Below, one piece after another: positions 8,487-16,076 of a DNA stretch of 64,000 bases. The notes below the pieces were generated by a model. The model worked only from the letters and a program-made list of their open reading frames with translations. It made no database searches and was not told where the DNA came from. Both the position numbers and the translations under genes were made by a program. The number at the start of each line of letters is the position of its first letter. Within the stretch, counting starts at the first letter, position 1. The stretch comes from Caballeronia telluris (GTDB lineage: Bacteria > Pseudomonadota > Gammaproteobacteria > Burkholderiales > Burkholderiaceae), in assembly GCF_001544495.1 (NCBI RefSeq), contig NZ_FCNZ02000005.1, forward strand, positions 62,001-126,000, given 5' to 3'.

Positions 8487-9257
8487 ATGAACCCCTCCCA
8501 GTACTCCGATTCCATCCGCGCCGAACTCGATTTATTAGACATGCTATCGGTCGGAAGCAAGGGGCCCGGTGTCAAGCGAGTCCAGGAATGGCTATCGCTG
8601 CATGGAATCGGGACCACCATCGACGGTGACTTCGGAACCGCCACCGCGCATGCCGTGAGTGGCTTCCAGACGGCGAAGGGCCTCGCCCCGAGCGGTGTCG
8701 TCGACCCGGCGACATGGGCCGCGCTCACGGCCCCGATGAGCGCCGCCTTGCAGAACGGCACGGCGCTCGACATGCCGCAGCGCGTGAAGGAAATCGCGAG
8801 CCGGCATCTGGGCGCGAAAGCGCGCGAGGTGGGCGGCGACAATTGCGGACCCTGGGTGCGTCTCTATACGGGCGGCCGCGAAGGCACGGAATGGAAATGG
8901 TGCGGCGGCTTCGTGAGCTTCGTGCTGAAGCAGGCGACGACCGAACTGCAAAAGACGATGCCGGTGTCCGGCTCGCTGTCGTGCGACAGCCTCGCCGCGC
9001 AGGGCGACAAGGCGAACCGGCTGATCAGCGGCGCGGACCTCGCCCCCAGCAACTGGACGAGCCTCGGCCCTGCGTTCATCTTCCTCGTCAAGCGCACGAG
9101 CAGCGACTGGTCGCACACGGGCCTCGGGTTCGGCGGATCGCCGGATCATTTCGACACCATCGAAGGCAACACCAACGACGACGGCAGCGCCAACGGCTAC
9201 GAGGTCGCGGCGCGCGTTCGCTCGGCGAAGGACAAGGATTTCATCGTCATCCAGTAG
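8487..9257 (+). CDS. Peptidoglycan-binding protein with CHAP-like amidase domain
   Basis: A 256-residue protein predicted to cut cell-wall peptides. Residues 20-85 form a peptidoglycan-binding type 1 domain, with the repeat signature 'GPGVKRVQEWLSLHG', 'IDGDFGTATAHAVSGFQ' and 'VDPATWAAL'. Residues 95-256 look like a CHAP/NlpC-type cysteine peptidase, with C139 in 'WCGGFVSF', H210 in 'SHTGLGFGG' and Asn in 'IEGNTNDDGS' as the likely triad; C120 precedes it in 'NCGPW'. There is no Sec signal, so export would need another route, as for phage endolysins or secretion-system effectors. It is the first gene of a five-gene co-directional cluster with a lytic transglycosylase and a SLATT-like membrane protein. 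No phage structural genes are nearby. Confidence 0.85.
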   Translation: MNPSQYSDSIRAELDLLDMLSVGSKGPGVKRVQEWLSLHGIGTTIDGDFGTATAHAVSGFQTAKGLAPSGVVDPATWAALTAPMSAALQNGTALDMPQRVKEIASRHLGAKAREVGGDNCGPWVRLYTGGREGTEWKWCGGFVSFVLKQATTELQKTMPVSGSLSCDSLAAQGDKANRLISGADLAPSNWTSLGPAFIFLVKRTSSDWSHTGLGFGGSPDHFDTIEGNTNDDGSANGYEVAARVRSAKDKDFIVIQ

Positions 9258-9365
9258 CGGCGCGGCGCGACCTCGTCGAGGCTGCGCGCTGAAGGCATTG
9301 CCGTTCGACGCGCCGCACGCTTCGATTTTCGCAAGGCTCCTCGTTCAAATCATCGGAGTTGCGCC

Positions 9366-11183
9366 ATGTCATGCATTCGACGAGGGCTTTACCTGCTGTT
9401 CGCGTCCCTGTTGCTGCTGATGGCCGGAACGTGTCTCGCGCAGCGCGCGAACGCTCCGCAAGCGGCGTCCGGTCCGCCGATCGTGATCGATCAGTCGATA
9501 CTCAACGCCATGGTCGACGCGCACCGTGTCGACGGGCATCCCGACCAGGTCCAGTTGTCGCGCGACCAGATGCTGCACCTCCTGGGCGCCACGTCAGATG
9601 CCGAACGAAGCAGCGTGATGCGCTCGCTCATCATCGCGAGCTTCTCGTTCGTCGCCCTGAGCATCATCATCATGATGCTCGTGGTCGCGCTCGTGCGCTG
9701 GTCGTTCTGGAAAAACGCCGCGCAAGCCGGCCCGCAACGTTGGCGAACCTACCTGCTGCAATTGCCGCTCGGCGCGCCCGAGGGCAGCATCCGTGCGCTG
9801 CTCTCGCTGTTCGTGGTCGTGTTCGGCTTTCTCGTCATCGCGATGCAGGGCTATCTCGGGCTCGGCAATACCGAGGCGATCGCGGGCTTCGTCGGCTCGG
9901 TCATCACGTTCTACTTCACCTCGCGCAACAGCGAGCAGGCGCGCAAGGCGATCGTCCAGGCCCAGAGCGCGGCGGACACCACGGCAACCACCGTGGCGGG
10001 CGTCATCCAGAAGGCCACCGAAGCCGCGGCGACCACGCAGCGCGAGAACACCGACCGCCTGACCACGCTGACCCAATCCGTGGTCGACAATTCGAAGGAG
10101 AACGCCGCGATGGCGCTGCGCACGATCGCCGGCACGACCACGGGCGGTGTCGGCACGGCAGCGGCCGATGCGACGAACGCGCAGTCGCGACTCGCCACGG
10201 TGCGCGATCAGCTCACCGCGATCCAGCAGGTGGCGCACGGCGTGAGCGCCCTCGGCGTAGGCGGCGAGACGCTGCCGGCGGCGGCCGCCACCATTGCGGT
10301 CGTCGGCGACCTGCTCGGCAAGGTCCAGCCGCTCCTGAGCGGGAAGCCCGACGCGGCGAGCGTCGAAAGCGTCCTGCGGGACGTCGGCGCGAAGCTGCCC
10401 GCGCTGCAGGCGGCGGGACTGCCCGGCGCGGTGGCAGAATCGATCGAAGTGCTGCGTTCGGTCGCGTCGCCGATTCTCGCTGGCTTGCCCGGCGGCCCGA
10501 TCGGCATCGCGGGCGGCGTGCTGGTGGCGGCCATCCGGCTCGCGGGCCGCCAGCGCGACCTGAACAACTTCAAGGCCGCGCTGCTGAGCAAACCTTTCGA
10601 TGCAACGCTGCTGCCCGACGCGCCCGACGAAGCCACCGCCGCCGCGGCGTTCGCCATCTCCCCGATGATGCAGGCGCATTTCCCCGACGCCGACCCCGCG
10701 CTGAAGTTCAACCTGATGGCGCTCGCCGTGCGCAAGAACGACGACGGCTCGCGCCGCAACGCCGCCGACATCGCCGCGACGTGCAGCGACGACATCCGCA
10801 ACAAGACGTCTGCCGTGCTGCCCGCGCGCAAGCCCGAGGCGGAGTTCACGTCGGTCGACGAACTGACCCACACCTTCGACGAGTATCTCGGCTCGCTCGT
10901 GCACCTCGCAGCGCTGCCCACGCTTCCCGGCGATGTCGCGCTGCCGCAGGTGGCCGGCGTGGCCGACACCGCGCAGGCGAACCTGAAGACCCTCGCCGAT
11001 GCCGCGCGGCAACTTCTGCCCGACCCGAAGGCGGCGGCACAACTAGAGCGGCTCGTCTATCTGGGCGAAGCGCTCGGCAAACTGCCGATCGACAAGGAGC
11101 AGGCGGTGGGTCTCGTCACGGACGCGCTGGCCGTCGTCGCACGGACCGCGCTCGTCCAGACCAAACCCGAGGAGTCGGAATGA
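9366..11183 (+). CDS. Large membrane protein of unknown function
   Basis: A 605-residue protein. Residues 1-25 form a signal peptide ('LYLLFASLLLLMAGTCLAQ'). Strong membrane helices follow at about 87-111, 144-163 and 167-185, leaving a roughly 420-residue Ala/Thr-rich, helix-prone domain ('AADTTATTVAGVIQKATEAA' and similar). The stretch 'PEGSIRALLSL' plus 'ITFYFTSRNSE' resembles a motif I associate with several uncharacterised bacterial membrane proteins. ATG at 9366 has GGAG at 9355-9358. The stop overlaps the start of the following lipoprotein gene (ATGA), so the two are translationally coupled. I do not recognise a named family. Its place between two peptidoglycan hydrolases suggests an envelope scaffold (inference). 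Confidence 0.8.
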   Translation: MSCIRRGLYLLFASLLLLMAGTCLAQRANAPQAASGPPIVIDQSILNAMVDAHRVDGHPDQVQLSRDQMLHLLGATSDAERSSVMRSLIIASFSFVALSIIIMMLVVALVRWSFWKNAAQAGPQRWRTYLLQLPLGAPEGSIRALLSLFVVVFGFLVIAMQGYLGLGNTEAIAGFVGSVITFYFTSRNSEQARKAIVQAQSAADTTATTVAGVIQKATEAAATTQRENTDRLTTLTQSVVDNSKENAAMALRTIAGTTTGGVGTAAADATNAQSRLATVRDQLTAIQQVAHGVSALGVGGETLPAAAATIAVVGDLLGKVQPLLSGKPDAASVESVLRDVGAKLPALQAAGLPGAVAESIEVLRSVASPILAGLPGGPIGIAGGVLVAAIRLAGRQRDLNNFKAALLSKPFDATLLPDAPDEATAAAAFAISPMMQAHFPDADPALKFNLMALAVRKNDDGSRRNAADIAATCSDDIRNKTSAVLPARKPEAEFTSVDELTHTFDEYLGSLVHLAALPTLPGDVALPQVAGVADTAQANLKTLADAARQLLPDPKAAAQLERLVYLGEALGKLPIDKEQAVGLVTDALAVVARTALVQTKPEESE

Positions 11184-11878
11184 GCGCGAAAACACTAGCC
11201 TGTACCGCCGCGCTCGTCTGGCTCGCGGCGTGTTCCGGCGGCAGCCCGCCGTTCGTCCAGAACCCGTCCGTCACGCAACTCGACAGGATGGAGAAAGCGA
11301 ACCAGAGCGCCAGGCAGACAGGCGAGCGCGCGCCGCTCAGATCGATGGCGGCGGAACGGATCGACTGCACCTCGCGCGCCGACGCGGTCTGCGAGCGCCT
11401 GTTCGGACTGCGCGCGAACGCCTGCGCGCAACTGACGAACACCGGCGACGCGCCGAAAGACGCGGCCGCCCGCCAGTGCGCGGTGTCCGACTACGAGCAG
11501 GCGATCCGGCTCCTGCCCGATCCGCCGATGGACACGGACCGCACGGCGCTGCTCGCCGGTCTCGCCGATGCGCTGAAGTCCATGCGTCCCTTTGCGAGCC
11601 CCGCGAACGCCGCCGCGCTGCAATCGCACTTCGACGACACGCTCGGGAAGCTCCAGGCCCAGCCCGACGGCCAGCCGTATGCCGCTTACTTCCGCGCCGA
11701 CGCGGACGCCACGCGCGCGATGAACGGCCTCGTCGCGCCGGCGCAGGTCTGTCCGACGCTGACCGGCGCGCGCAACCGGCTCGCGACGACTCGCAACGCG
11801 AGCGCGGAACTGTCGGCGCGCATCGAGCGCCTCTCGAAGTCGATCGACACGTTCTCTGCCGCAAAAGGATGCACATGA
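11180..11878 (+). CDS. Putative lipoprotein, coupled to the membrane-protein gene
   Basis: A 232-residue predicted lipoprotein with signal 'ALVWLAACSGG' (lipidated Cys near residue 17). The start at 11180 overlaps the upstream TGA by 4 bp and has GAGGAG just before it. A much longer frame runs back to 9359 but is the shadow of the preceding gene. The mature protein is Ala/Arg-rich and mostly helical, with cysteines at 'RIDCTSRADAVCERLF', 'NACAQL', 'RQCAV', 'QVCPTL' and the extreme C-terminus, which could form disulfides in the periplasm. Its stop overlaps the start of the lytic transglycosylase gene. I recognise no domain. Confidence 0.78.
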   Translation: MSAKTLACTAALVWLAACSGGSPPFVQNPSVTQLDRMEKANQSARQTGERAPLRSMAAERIDCTSRADAVCERLFGLRANACAQLTNTGDAPKDAAARQCAVSDYEQAIRLLPDPPMDTDRTALLAGLADALKSMRPFASPANAAALQSHFDDTLGKLQAQPDGQPYAAYFRADADATRAMNGLVAPAQVCPTLTGARNRLATTRNASAELSARIERLSKSIDTFSAAKGCT

Positions 11879-12828
11879 TGCCGACCTTCACGAGAAATCT
11901 CTGGCTGACTTCGCCGATGATGCGCGGCGCCGACGTGGCGCAGGCGCAGGCGCAACTGATCAGGCTCGGCTACAAGCTCACGAGCGACGGCATGTTCGGA
12001 CGCGGCACGAGCGACGCCGTGGTCGACTTCCAGACGCACAACCCGGCGCTCATCGCCGACGGCGTGCTGGGCCGTCAGAGCTGGGCGCTCCTCTTCGGCG
12101 AAACCACGCCGGTGCTGCCGGACCGCGCCGCCGGCGACATCCTGACGCCCGAGCAGATCGGCAAGCTGACCCAGCAGCATCGGCAGTTTTCGTCGAGCGA
12201 TCCGTGGCGGATCGGCCGCGACGGCGTGTTCGTGCACGACGAGGCGGCCGCCGTCTGCACGCCTGCCGACGAGACCCAGGTCCGCAACGTGTTCAACGCG
12301 CAGAAGGCCGCGCTTGCGACGATCCTGAGCAAGGTGCCCGTGCCGATCGAGTTGATCGTCGCGTGCATCTGCGCCGAAAGCGGCGGCAAGGTACGCGCCG
12401 AGCGCCGCGAGCCCGGTTGCAGCACGATCGATCCTGCACTTACGCCGGGGCGCGTGTCGGTGGGCCTGATGCAGACGCTGCTCAGCACCGCGCGCGATTC
12501 GCTGCGTCGTCCGCAACTGAGTCTCGACGACCTGCGCGATCCGCTCGTCTCGATCGAAGCCGGTGCGACCTATATCTGGCGCCAGGCGCGTCTCACGGGC
12601 TTCGACCCGCCGCTCGTCGCGGCCGCGTACAACGCCGGCGGCGTACGCTTCAACGACAATCGCGCCAACCGCTGGCGACTCGTCCAGTATCCGATCGGGA
12701 CGTCGGCGCACGTCGACCGCTTCGTCGCGGCGTTCAATGCCGCCATGCGTCTCGACGACATAGCGACGCTGAACGCATCGCTCAACAATCGCCTGCCCAG
12801 CTTCAGAAACTTTCTTTCCGCAGCTTGA
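11875..12828 (+). CDS. Lytic transglycosylase with peptidoglycan-binding domain
   Basis: A 317-residue enzyme predicted to cleave the glycan backbone of peptidoglycan. Residues 15-75 are a peptidoglycan-binding type 1 domain ('GADVAQAQAQLIRLGY', 'DGMFGRGTSDAVVDFQ', 'DGVLGRQSWALLF'). Residues 145-270 carry the SLT-type lysozyme fold, with catalytic Glu168 in 'IVACICAESGGK', then 'VSVGLMQTLL' and 'AAAYNAGGVR'. Three in-frame ATGs (11869, 11875, 11878) are possible. I prefer 11875 because it overlaps the upstream TGA as ATGA and AAAAGGA precedes it by 6 bp. No signal peptide is visible, as with the CHAP protein at the head of the cluster, so both lack an obvious own export route. Confidence 0.88.
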   Translation: MMPTFTRNLWLTSPMMRGADVAQAQAQLIRLGYKLTSDGMFGRGTSDAVVDFQTHNPALIADGVLGRQSWALLFGETTPVLPDRAAGDILTPEQIGKLTQQHRQFSSSDPWRIGRDGVFVHDEAAAVCTPADETQVRNVFNAQKAALATILSKVPVPIELIVACICAESGGKVRAERREPGCSTIDPALTPGRVSVGLMQTLLSTARDSLRRPQLSLDDLRDPLVSIEAGATYIWRQARLTGFDPPLVAAAYNAGGVRFNDNRANRWRLVQYPIGTSAHVDRFVAAFNAAMRLDDIATLNASLNNRLPSFRNFLSAA

Positions 12829-12897
12829 GCCGGGTGGCGCAGCATCGCCAGTCGGTTGCCGATATCACGCACACTGCCCGCAGCCTTGGGAGAAACA

Positions 12898-13824
12898 ATG
12901 GACGCAGCGCTCGATTTGATGTGGAGCAAGTACCGCGGCTGGGCCACGCGAGCCCGGACTATCCGGAGCGATCTCGATCGCTGGCGGCTTCGCACGCTGG
13001 CGTTGACCGTGATCGGCGCCGTCCTCGCGACGTTGGCCTCGCAGTTGCCCGGAAGGATTCCCGACCTGAAAGTGGTCGCGCAGTTCCTGAGCGCCGCGAG
13101 TGCCGTCGCGATGGCGCTCGCGGCCTGGGCCGCAAGCTCGATGCTCGACTCGAAAGTCGAGAAGGACTGGATTCGCGCCCGCGCGCTCGCGGAGCGGGCG
13201 AAGTCCGAGGCGTATCGCTATGCCACGCGCGTGCCGCCCTACGACGGTGCCGACGCCAGTCAGAAATTGTTCGACAAGGTTAAAGAGTTGATGGCCGAAG
13301 GCGAGGATTTGCCCGCGATCGAGCCCGAGGGCGCGGATGCCAGCAAAGGCCGGCCCGGCAGTCCGCTTTCCGTGCAGGATTACATCACCAACCGGCTCGA
13401 GGAACAGATCAACTGGTTCGCACCGAAGGCCGCCATGAACGAGCGCAATGCGGCCCGTTGCACACGGGCGGTACAGGTATTGAGCGCTATCGCGGCGGGG
13501 CTGGGCGCGCTGGGAGCGGTGTTCGCGGGCGCCGGCATCGAGGTCTGGGTGGCGACGCTCAGCACGATCACGACGGCGATCGGCACCTACGCCCTGGCCG
13601 AGCGTTATCAGCGCCTGGCGGCGACCTACCGCCTTGCCGCCGACCGTCTCAAGCTGCGCCTGACAGAATGGCAGATCCTCAAGCAAGGACAACCCGCCAA
13701 TGCAGCAGCGGACAACGCCCTGATCCTGGATAGCGAGGGGCTCATGAACGGCGAGAACGACGCCTGGGTCGCCGACTTCCTGAAGCGCACGGCCACGCCC
13801 GCAGGCGGAAACGCGGCCCCATGA
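12898..13824 (+). CDS. SLATT/DUF4231-like four-helix membrane protein
   Basis: A 308-residue protein with two tandem two-helix modules. The first has membrane helices at about 31-50 and 60-82, followed by 'WIRARALAERAKSEAYRYAT' (91-110), a pattern typical of SLATT-type domains. The second, from about 160, runs 'DYITNRLEEQINWFAPKA', helices at about 192-212 and 216-233, then 'ERYQRLAATYRLAADRLK', as in DUF4231. SLATT proteins are predicted pore-forming effectors of nucleotide-activated conflict systems. No cyclase, SLOG or nuclease gene is next to this one; peptidoglycan hydrolases are. ATG at 12898 is preceded by GGGAGAAAC. It lies 69 bp after the transglycosylase gene. The family call is from pattern recognition and needs a profile search. 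Confidence 0.75.
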   Translation: MDAALDLMWSKYRGWATRARTIRSDLDRWRLRTLALTVIGAVLATLASQLPGRIPDLKVVAQFLSAASAVAMALAAWAASSMLDSKVEKDWIRARALAERAKSEAYRYATRVPPYDGADASQKLFDKVKELMAEGEDLPAIEPEGADASKGRPGSPLSVQDYITNRLEEQINWFAPKAAMNERNAARCTRAVQVLSAIAAGLGALGAVFAGAGIEVWVATLSTITTAIGTYALAERYQRLAATYRLAADRLKLRLTEWQILKQGQPANAAADNALILDSEGLMNGENDAWVADFLKRTATPAGGNAAP

Positions 13825-13851
13825 ACCGGACTGCGCCGCCGCAGCGCCGGT
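13825..13851. terminator. Hairpin between convergent genes
   Basis: Two stacked arms (ACCGG with CCGGT and CTGCG with CGCAG) around a CCGC loop lie immediately after the SLATT-like gene stop and before the end of the convergent LysR gene. This suits a bidirectional terminator, though no T-tract is present. Confidence 0.5.
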
Positions 13852-13855
13852 GACG

Positions 13856-14782
13856 TCACATCGAAGCAGCGTGTGAAACGGAGATCGCCGGACCGTCGAA
13901 GCGTTCGATCAGAAAGTCGATGAACGCCCTCGCCCGCGCGGACTGATTCCGCCGGTTGGCGTAATAGACGAACAGGTCCGCAGACGGCAGGACGAATGCC
14001 GGCAGCACGATTCGCAACCGGCCGCTCTCCACATACTTCGCGAGATCCCATTCGGATCGAACCAGGATGCCGTGCCCGTCGAGCGCCCAGCCGAGGACGA
14101 TATCGCCGTCGTTGCTCGACAGCATGCCGCGCACCTTCACTGTCTCGATGCGGCCGTCGTGCGTGAAACGCCAGATGCCGTGGGCGTCATCGTTCTGACG
14201 GTGAATGATGCACTGGTGCCCCGCGAGGTCGGCGAGACTCGCCGGCGTGCCATGCCGTTCAAGATAGCGCGGCGACGCGCACAGGAACCGGCGGTTCGTC
14301 ATCACGCGCCGCGCGTTGAGCCGCTTGTCCGGCAGCGAGCCGAAACGAATCGCCAGATCGACGCCGCTCTCGACGAGATCGACAGGCCGATCCGTGACGT
14401 CGAGCTGCACCTCCACATGCGGATTGCGCCTGGCGAATTCCGACACCAGCGGCGCGATCGTGGTCCGTCCGAACCCGAGCGTGGCGTTCACCCGCAGCAG
14501 CCCTCTCGGCACGGACCGGCTCGACGAAACGGCGTCCTCCATCTCCCGGATCTCGGCCAGAATCCGCGTCGCGTAATGCAGGTAGGTCTCGCCTTCCGTG
14601 GTCAGGCTGATACTGCGGGTCGTCCTGTTCACGAGCCTCGTGCCCAGCCGCGCCTCCAGTTGAGCCAGGCGTTTGGTGGCGGCGGGCGGCGTCAGATCGA
14701 GTTCGCGGGCTGCGGCGGCGAGGTTGCCGTGCCGCGCCAGCAGCACGAAAAACTCAAGGTGGGAGGCAAGGTCAGTCTTCAC
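13856..14782 (-). CDS. LysR-family regulator, divergent from D-tartrate dehydratase
   Basis: A 308-residue LysR regulator with an N-terminal winged helix ('HGNLAAAARELDLTPPAATK') and a periplasmic-binding-like effector domain. The start at 14782 is a GTG; no nearby ATG fits. It is transcribed divergently from the D-tartrate dehydratase gene with 115 bp between them, the classic LysR activator arrangement, so it probably controls that gene in response to tartrate. Sequence blocks such as 'VNRTTRSISLTTEGETYLHYA' and 'GLLRVNATLGFGRTTIAP' are nearly duplicated in the LysR at 28.4-29.3 kb, which sits beside a second tartrate gene. The two are clearly paralogues. Confidence 0.93.
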   Translation of the reverse strand: MKTDLASHLEFFVLLARHGNLAAAARELDLTPPAATKRLAQLEARLGTRLVNRTTRSISLTTEGETYLHYATRILAEIREMEDAVSSSRSVPRGLLRVNATLGFGRTTIAPLVSEFARRNPHVEVQLDVTDRPVDLVESGVDLAIRFGSLPDKRLNARRVMTNRRFLCASPRYLERHGTPASLADLAGHQCIIHRQNDDAHGIWRFTHDGRIETVKVRGMLSSNDGDIVLGWALDGHGILVRSEWDLAKYVESGRLRIVLPAFVLPSADLFVYYANRRNQSARARAFIDFLIERFDGPAISVSHAASM

Positions 14783-14897
14783 TGAAAGTTAATAAAGAAG
14801 TGATTTCCGGTGAATCATAGCGCCGGCTTTCGCGAATAACCTAGCGTCTCCTACAGCCCGTTGCATCGTCCACTCGCGATGCCATCAGAAGACATTC

Positions 14898-16064
14898 ATG
14901 AAAATCGTTGAAATCCGCGAAAAGACCGTTCCGATCAGTTCCCCGATCCGCAACGCCTATATCGACTTCAGCAAGATGACGCTGAGTCTCGTCGCCGTGG
15001 TGACGGACGTGATCCGCGACGGCAAGCCGGTAGTCGGCTACGGCTTCAACTCGAACGGCCGCTACGGCCAGGGCAAGCTGATGCGCGAGCGGTTCATCCC
15101 GCGCATTCTCGAAGCCGACCCCGCCTCGCTCGTCGACGATGCCGGCGACAACCTCGACCCGCACAAGATCTGGGCGACGATGTTCACCAACGAAAAGCCC
15201 GGCGGCCACGGCGAGCGCTCCGTGGCGATCGGCACGATCGACATGGCCGTGTGGGATGCGGTCGCGAAGATCGCAGGCAAGCCGCTCTTCCAGTTGCTGG
15301 CCGACCGATACGGCAATGGCGTGCCCGATCGCAAGATCTTCGTGTACGCCGCGGGCGGTTACTACTACCCGGGCCAGGACCATGAAAAGCTCAAGGACGA
15401 GATGCGCAGCTACATCGACCGGGGCTATACGGTGGTGAAGAAGAAAATCGGCGGCGCCTCGCTCGATGAAGACCTGCGCCGCATCGATTCGATCCTGAGC
15501 GTGCTGCAGGACGGCCAGAAGCTGGCGGTCGATGCGAACGGCCGCTTCGATCTCGACACCGCGATCCAGTACGCGAAGGCGCTCTCGCAATACGACCTGT
15601 TCTGGTACGAGGAACCGGGCGATCCGCTCGACTACGAATTGCAGGCCACGCTGCGCAGCTACTACGATAAGCCGATGGCGACCGGCGAAAACCTCTTTTC
15701 GATGCAGGACGCGCGGAATCTGATTCGCTACGGCGGCATGCGGGCCGGCCGCGACTGGCTGCAATTCGATTGCGCGCTGAGCTACGGCCTTGTCGAATAT
15801 CTGCGCACACTCGACATGCTGCATGAACATGGCTGGTCGCCGAAGCGTTGCATTCCGCACGGCGGACACCAGATGTCGCTCAATATCGCGGCGGGCCTCG
15901 GGCTGGGCGGCAACGAATCGTATCCCGATCTGTTCCAGCCGTTCGGCGGCTTCCCCGACGGCGTCAAGGTGGATAACGGCTATATCACCATGCCGGACCT
16001 GCCCGGCATCGGCTTCGAAGGCAAGGCCGATCTCTTCGCGCAGATGCAAAAGCTGTCCGCTTGA
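14898..16064 (+). CDS. tarD: D(-)-tartrate dehydratase (enolase superfamily)
   Basis: A 388-residue enolase-superfamily dehydratase converting D-tartrate to oxaloacetate and water, Mg-dependent, cytoplasmic. The catalytic set known for the Bradyrhizobium enzyme (Lys184, Asp213, Glu239, Glu265, His322, from memory) appears here with a constant offset of one: K183 in 'VVKKKIGGA', D212 in 'AVDANGRFD', E238 in 'WYEEPGDP', E264 in 'MATGENLF' and H321 in 'CIPHGGHQ'. That constant offset makes the assignment stronger than a general mandelate-racemase call. ATG at 14898 has only a weak site (AGAAGA). The gene is divergent from a LysR regulator and convergent with the next gene. Confidence 0.9.
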   Translation: MKIVEIREKTVPISSPIRNAYIDFSKMTLSLVAVVTDVIRDGKPVVGYGFNSNGRYGQGKLMRERFIPRILEADPASLVDDAGDNLDPHKIWATMFTNEKPGGHGERSVAIGTIDMAVWDAVAKIAGKPLFQLLADRYGNGVPDRKIFVYAAGGYYYPGQDHEKLKDEMRSYIDRGYTVVKKKIGGASLDEDLRRIDSILSVLQDGQKLAVDANGRFDLDTAIQYAKALSQYDLFWYEEPGDPLDYELQATLRSYYDKPMATGENLFSMQDARNLIRYGGMRAGRDWLQFDCALSYGLVEYLRTLDMLHEHGWSPKRCIPHGGHQMSLNIAAGLGLGGNESYPDLFQPFGGFPDGVKVDNGYITMPDLPGIGFEGKADLFAQMQKLSA

Positions 16065-16076
16065 GCCATTGCATGC

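Noticed and set aside
9359..11179. Long + frame (839 residues with its downstream part) overlapping the membrane-protein gene
   Set aside because: The left two thirds translate to Arg/His/Gly-rich low complexity, the shadow of a GC-rich gene. Only the part from 11180 is a real lipoprotein gene.
8487..12828. Prophage lysis cassette
   Set aside because: Endolysin-like domains are present, but no holin/spanin pair, capsid, tail, integrase or attachment repeats are visible, and a large membrane protein and a SLATT-like protein do not fit a lysis cassette.
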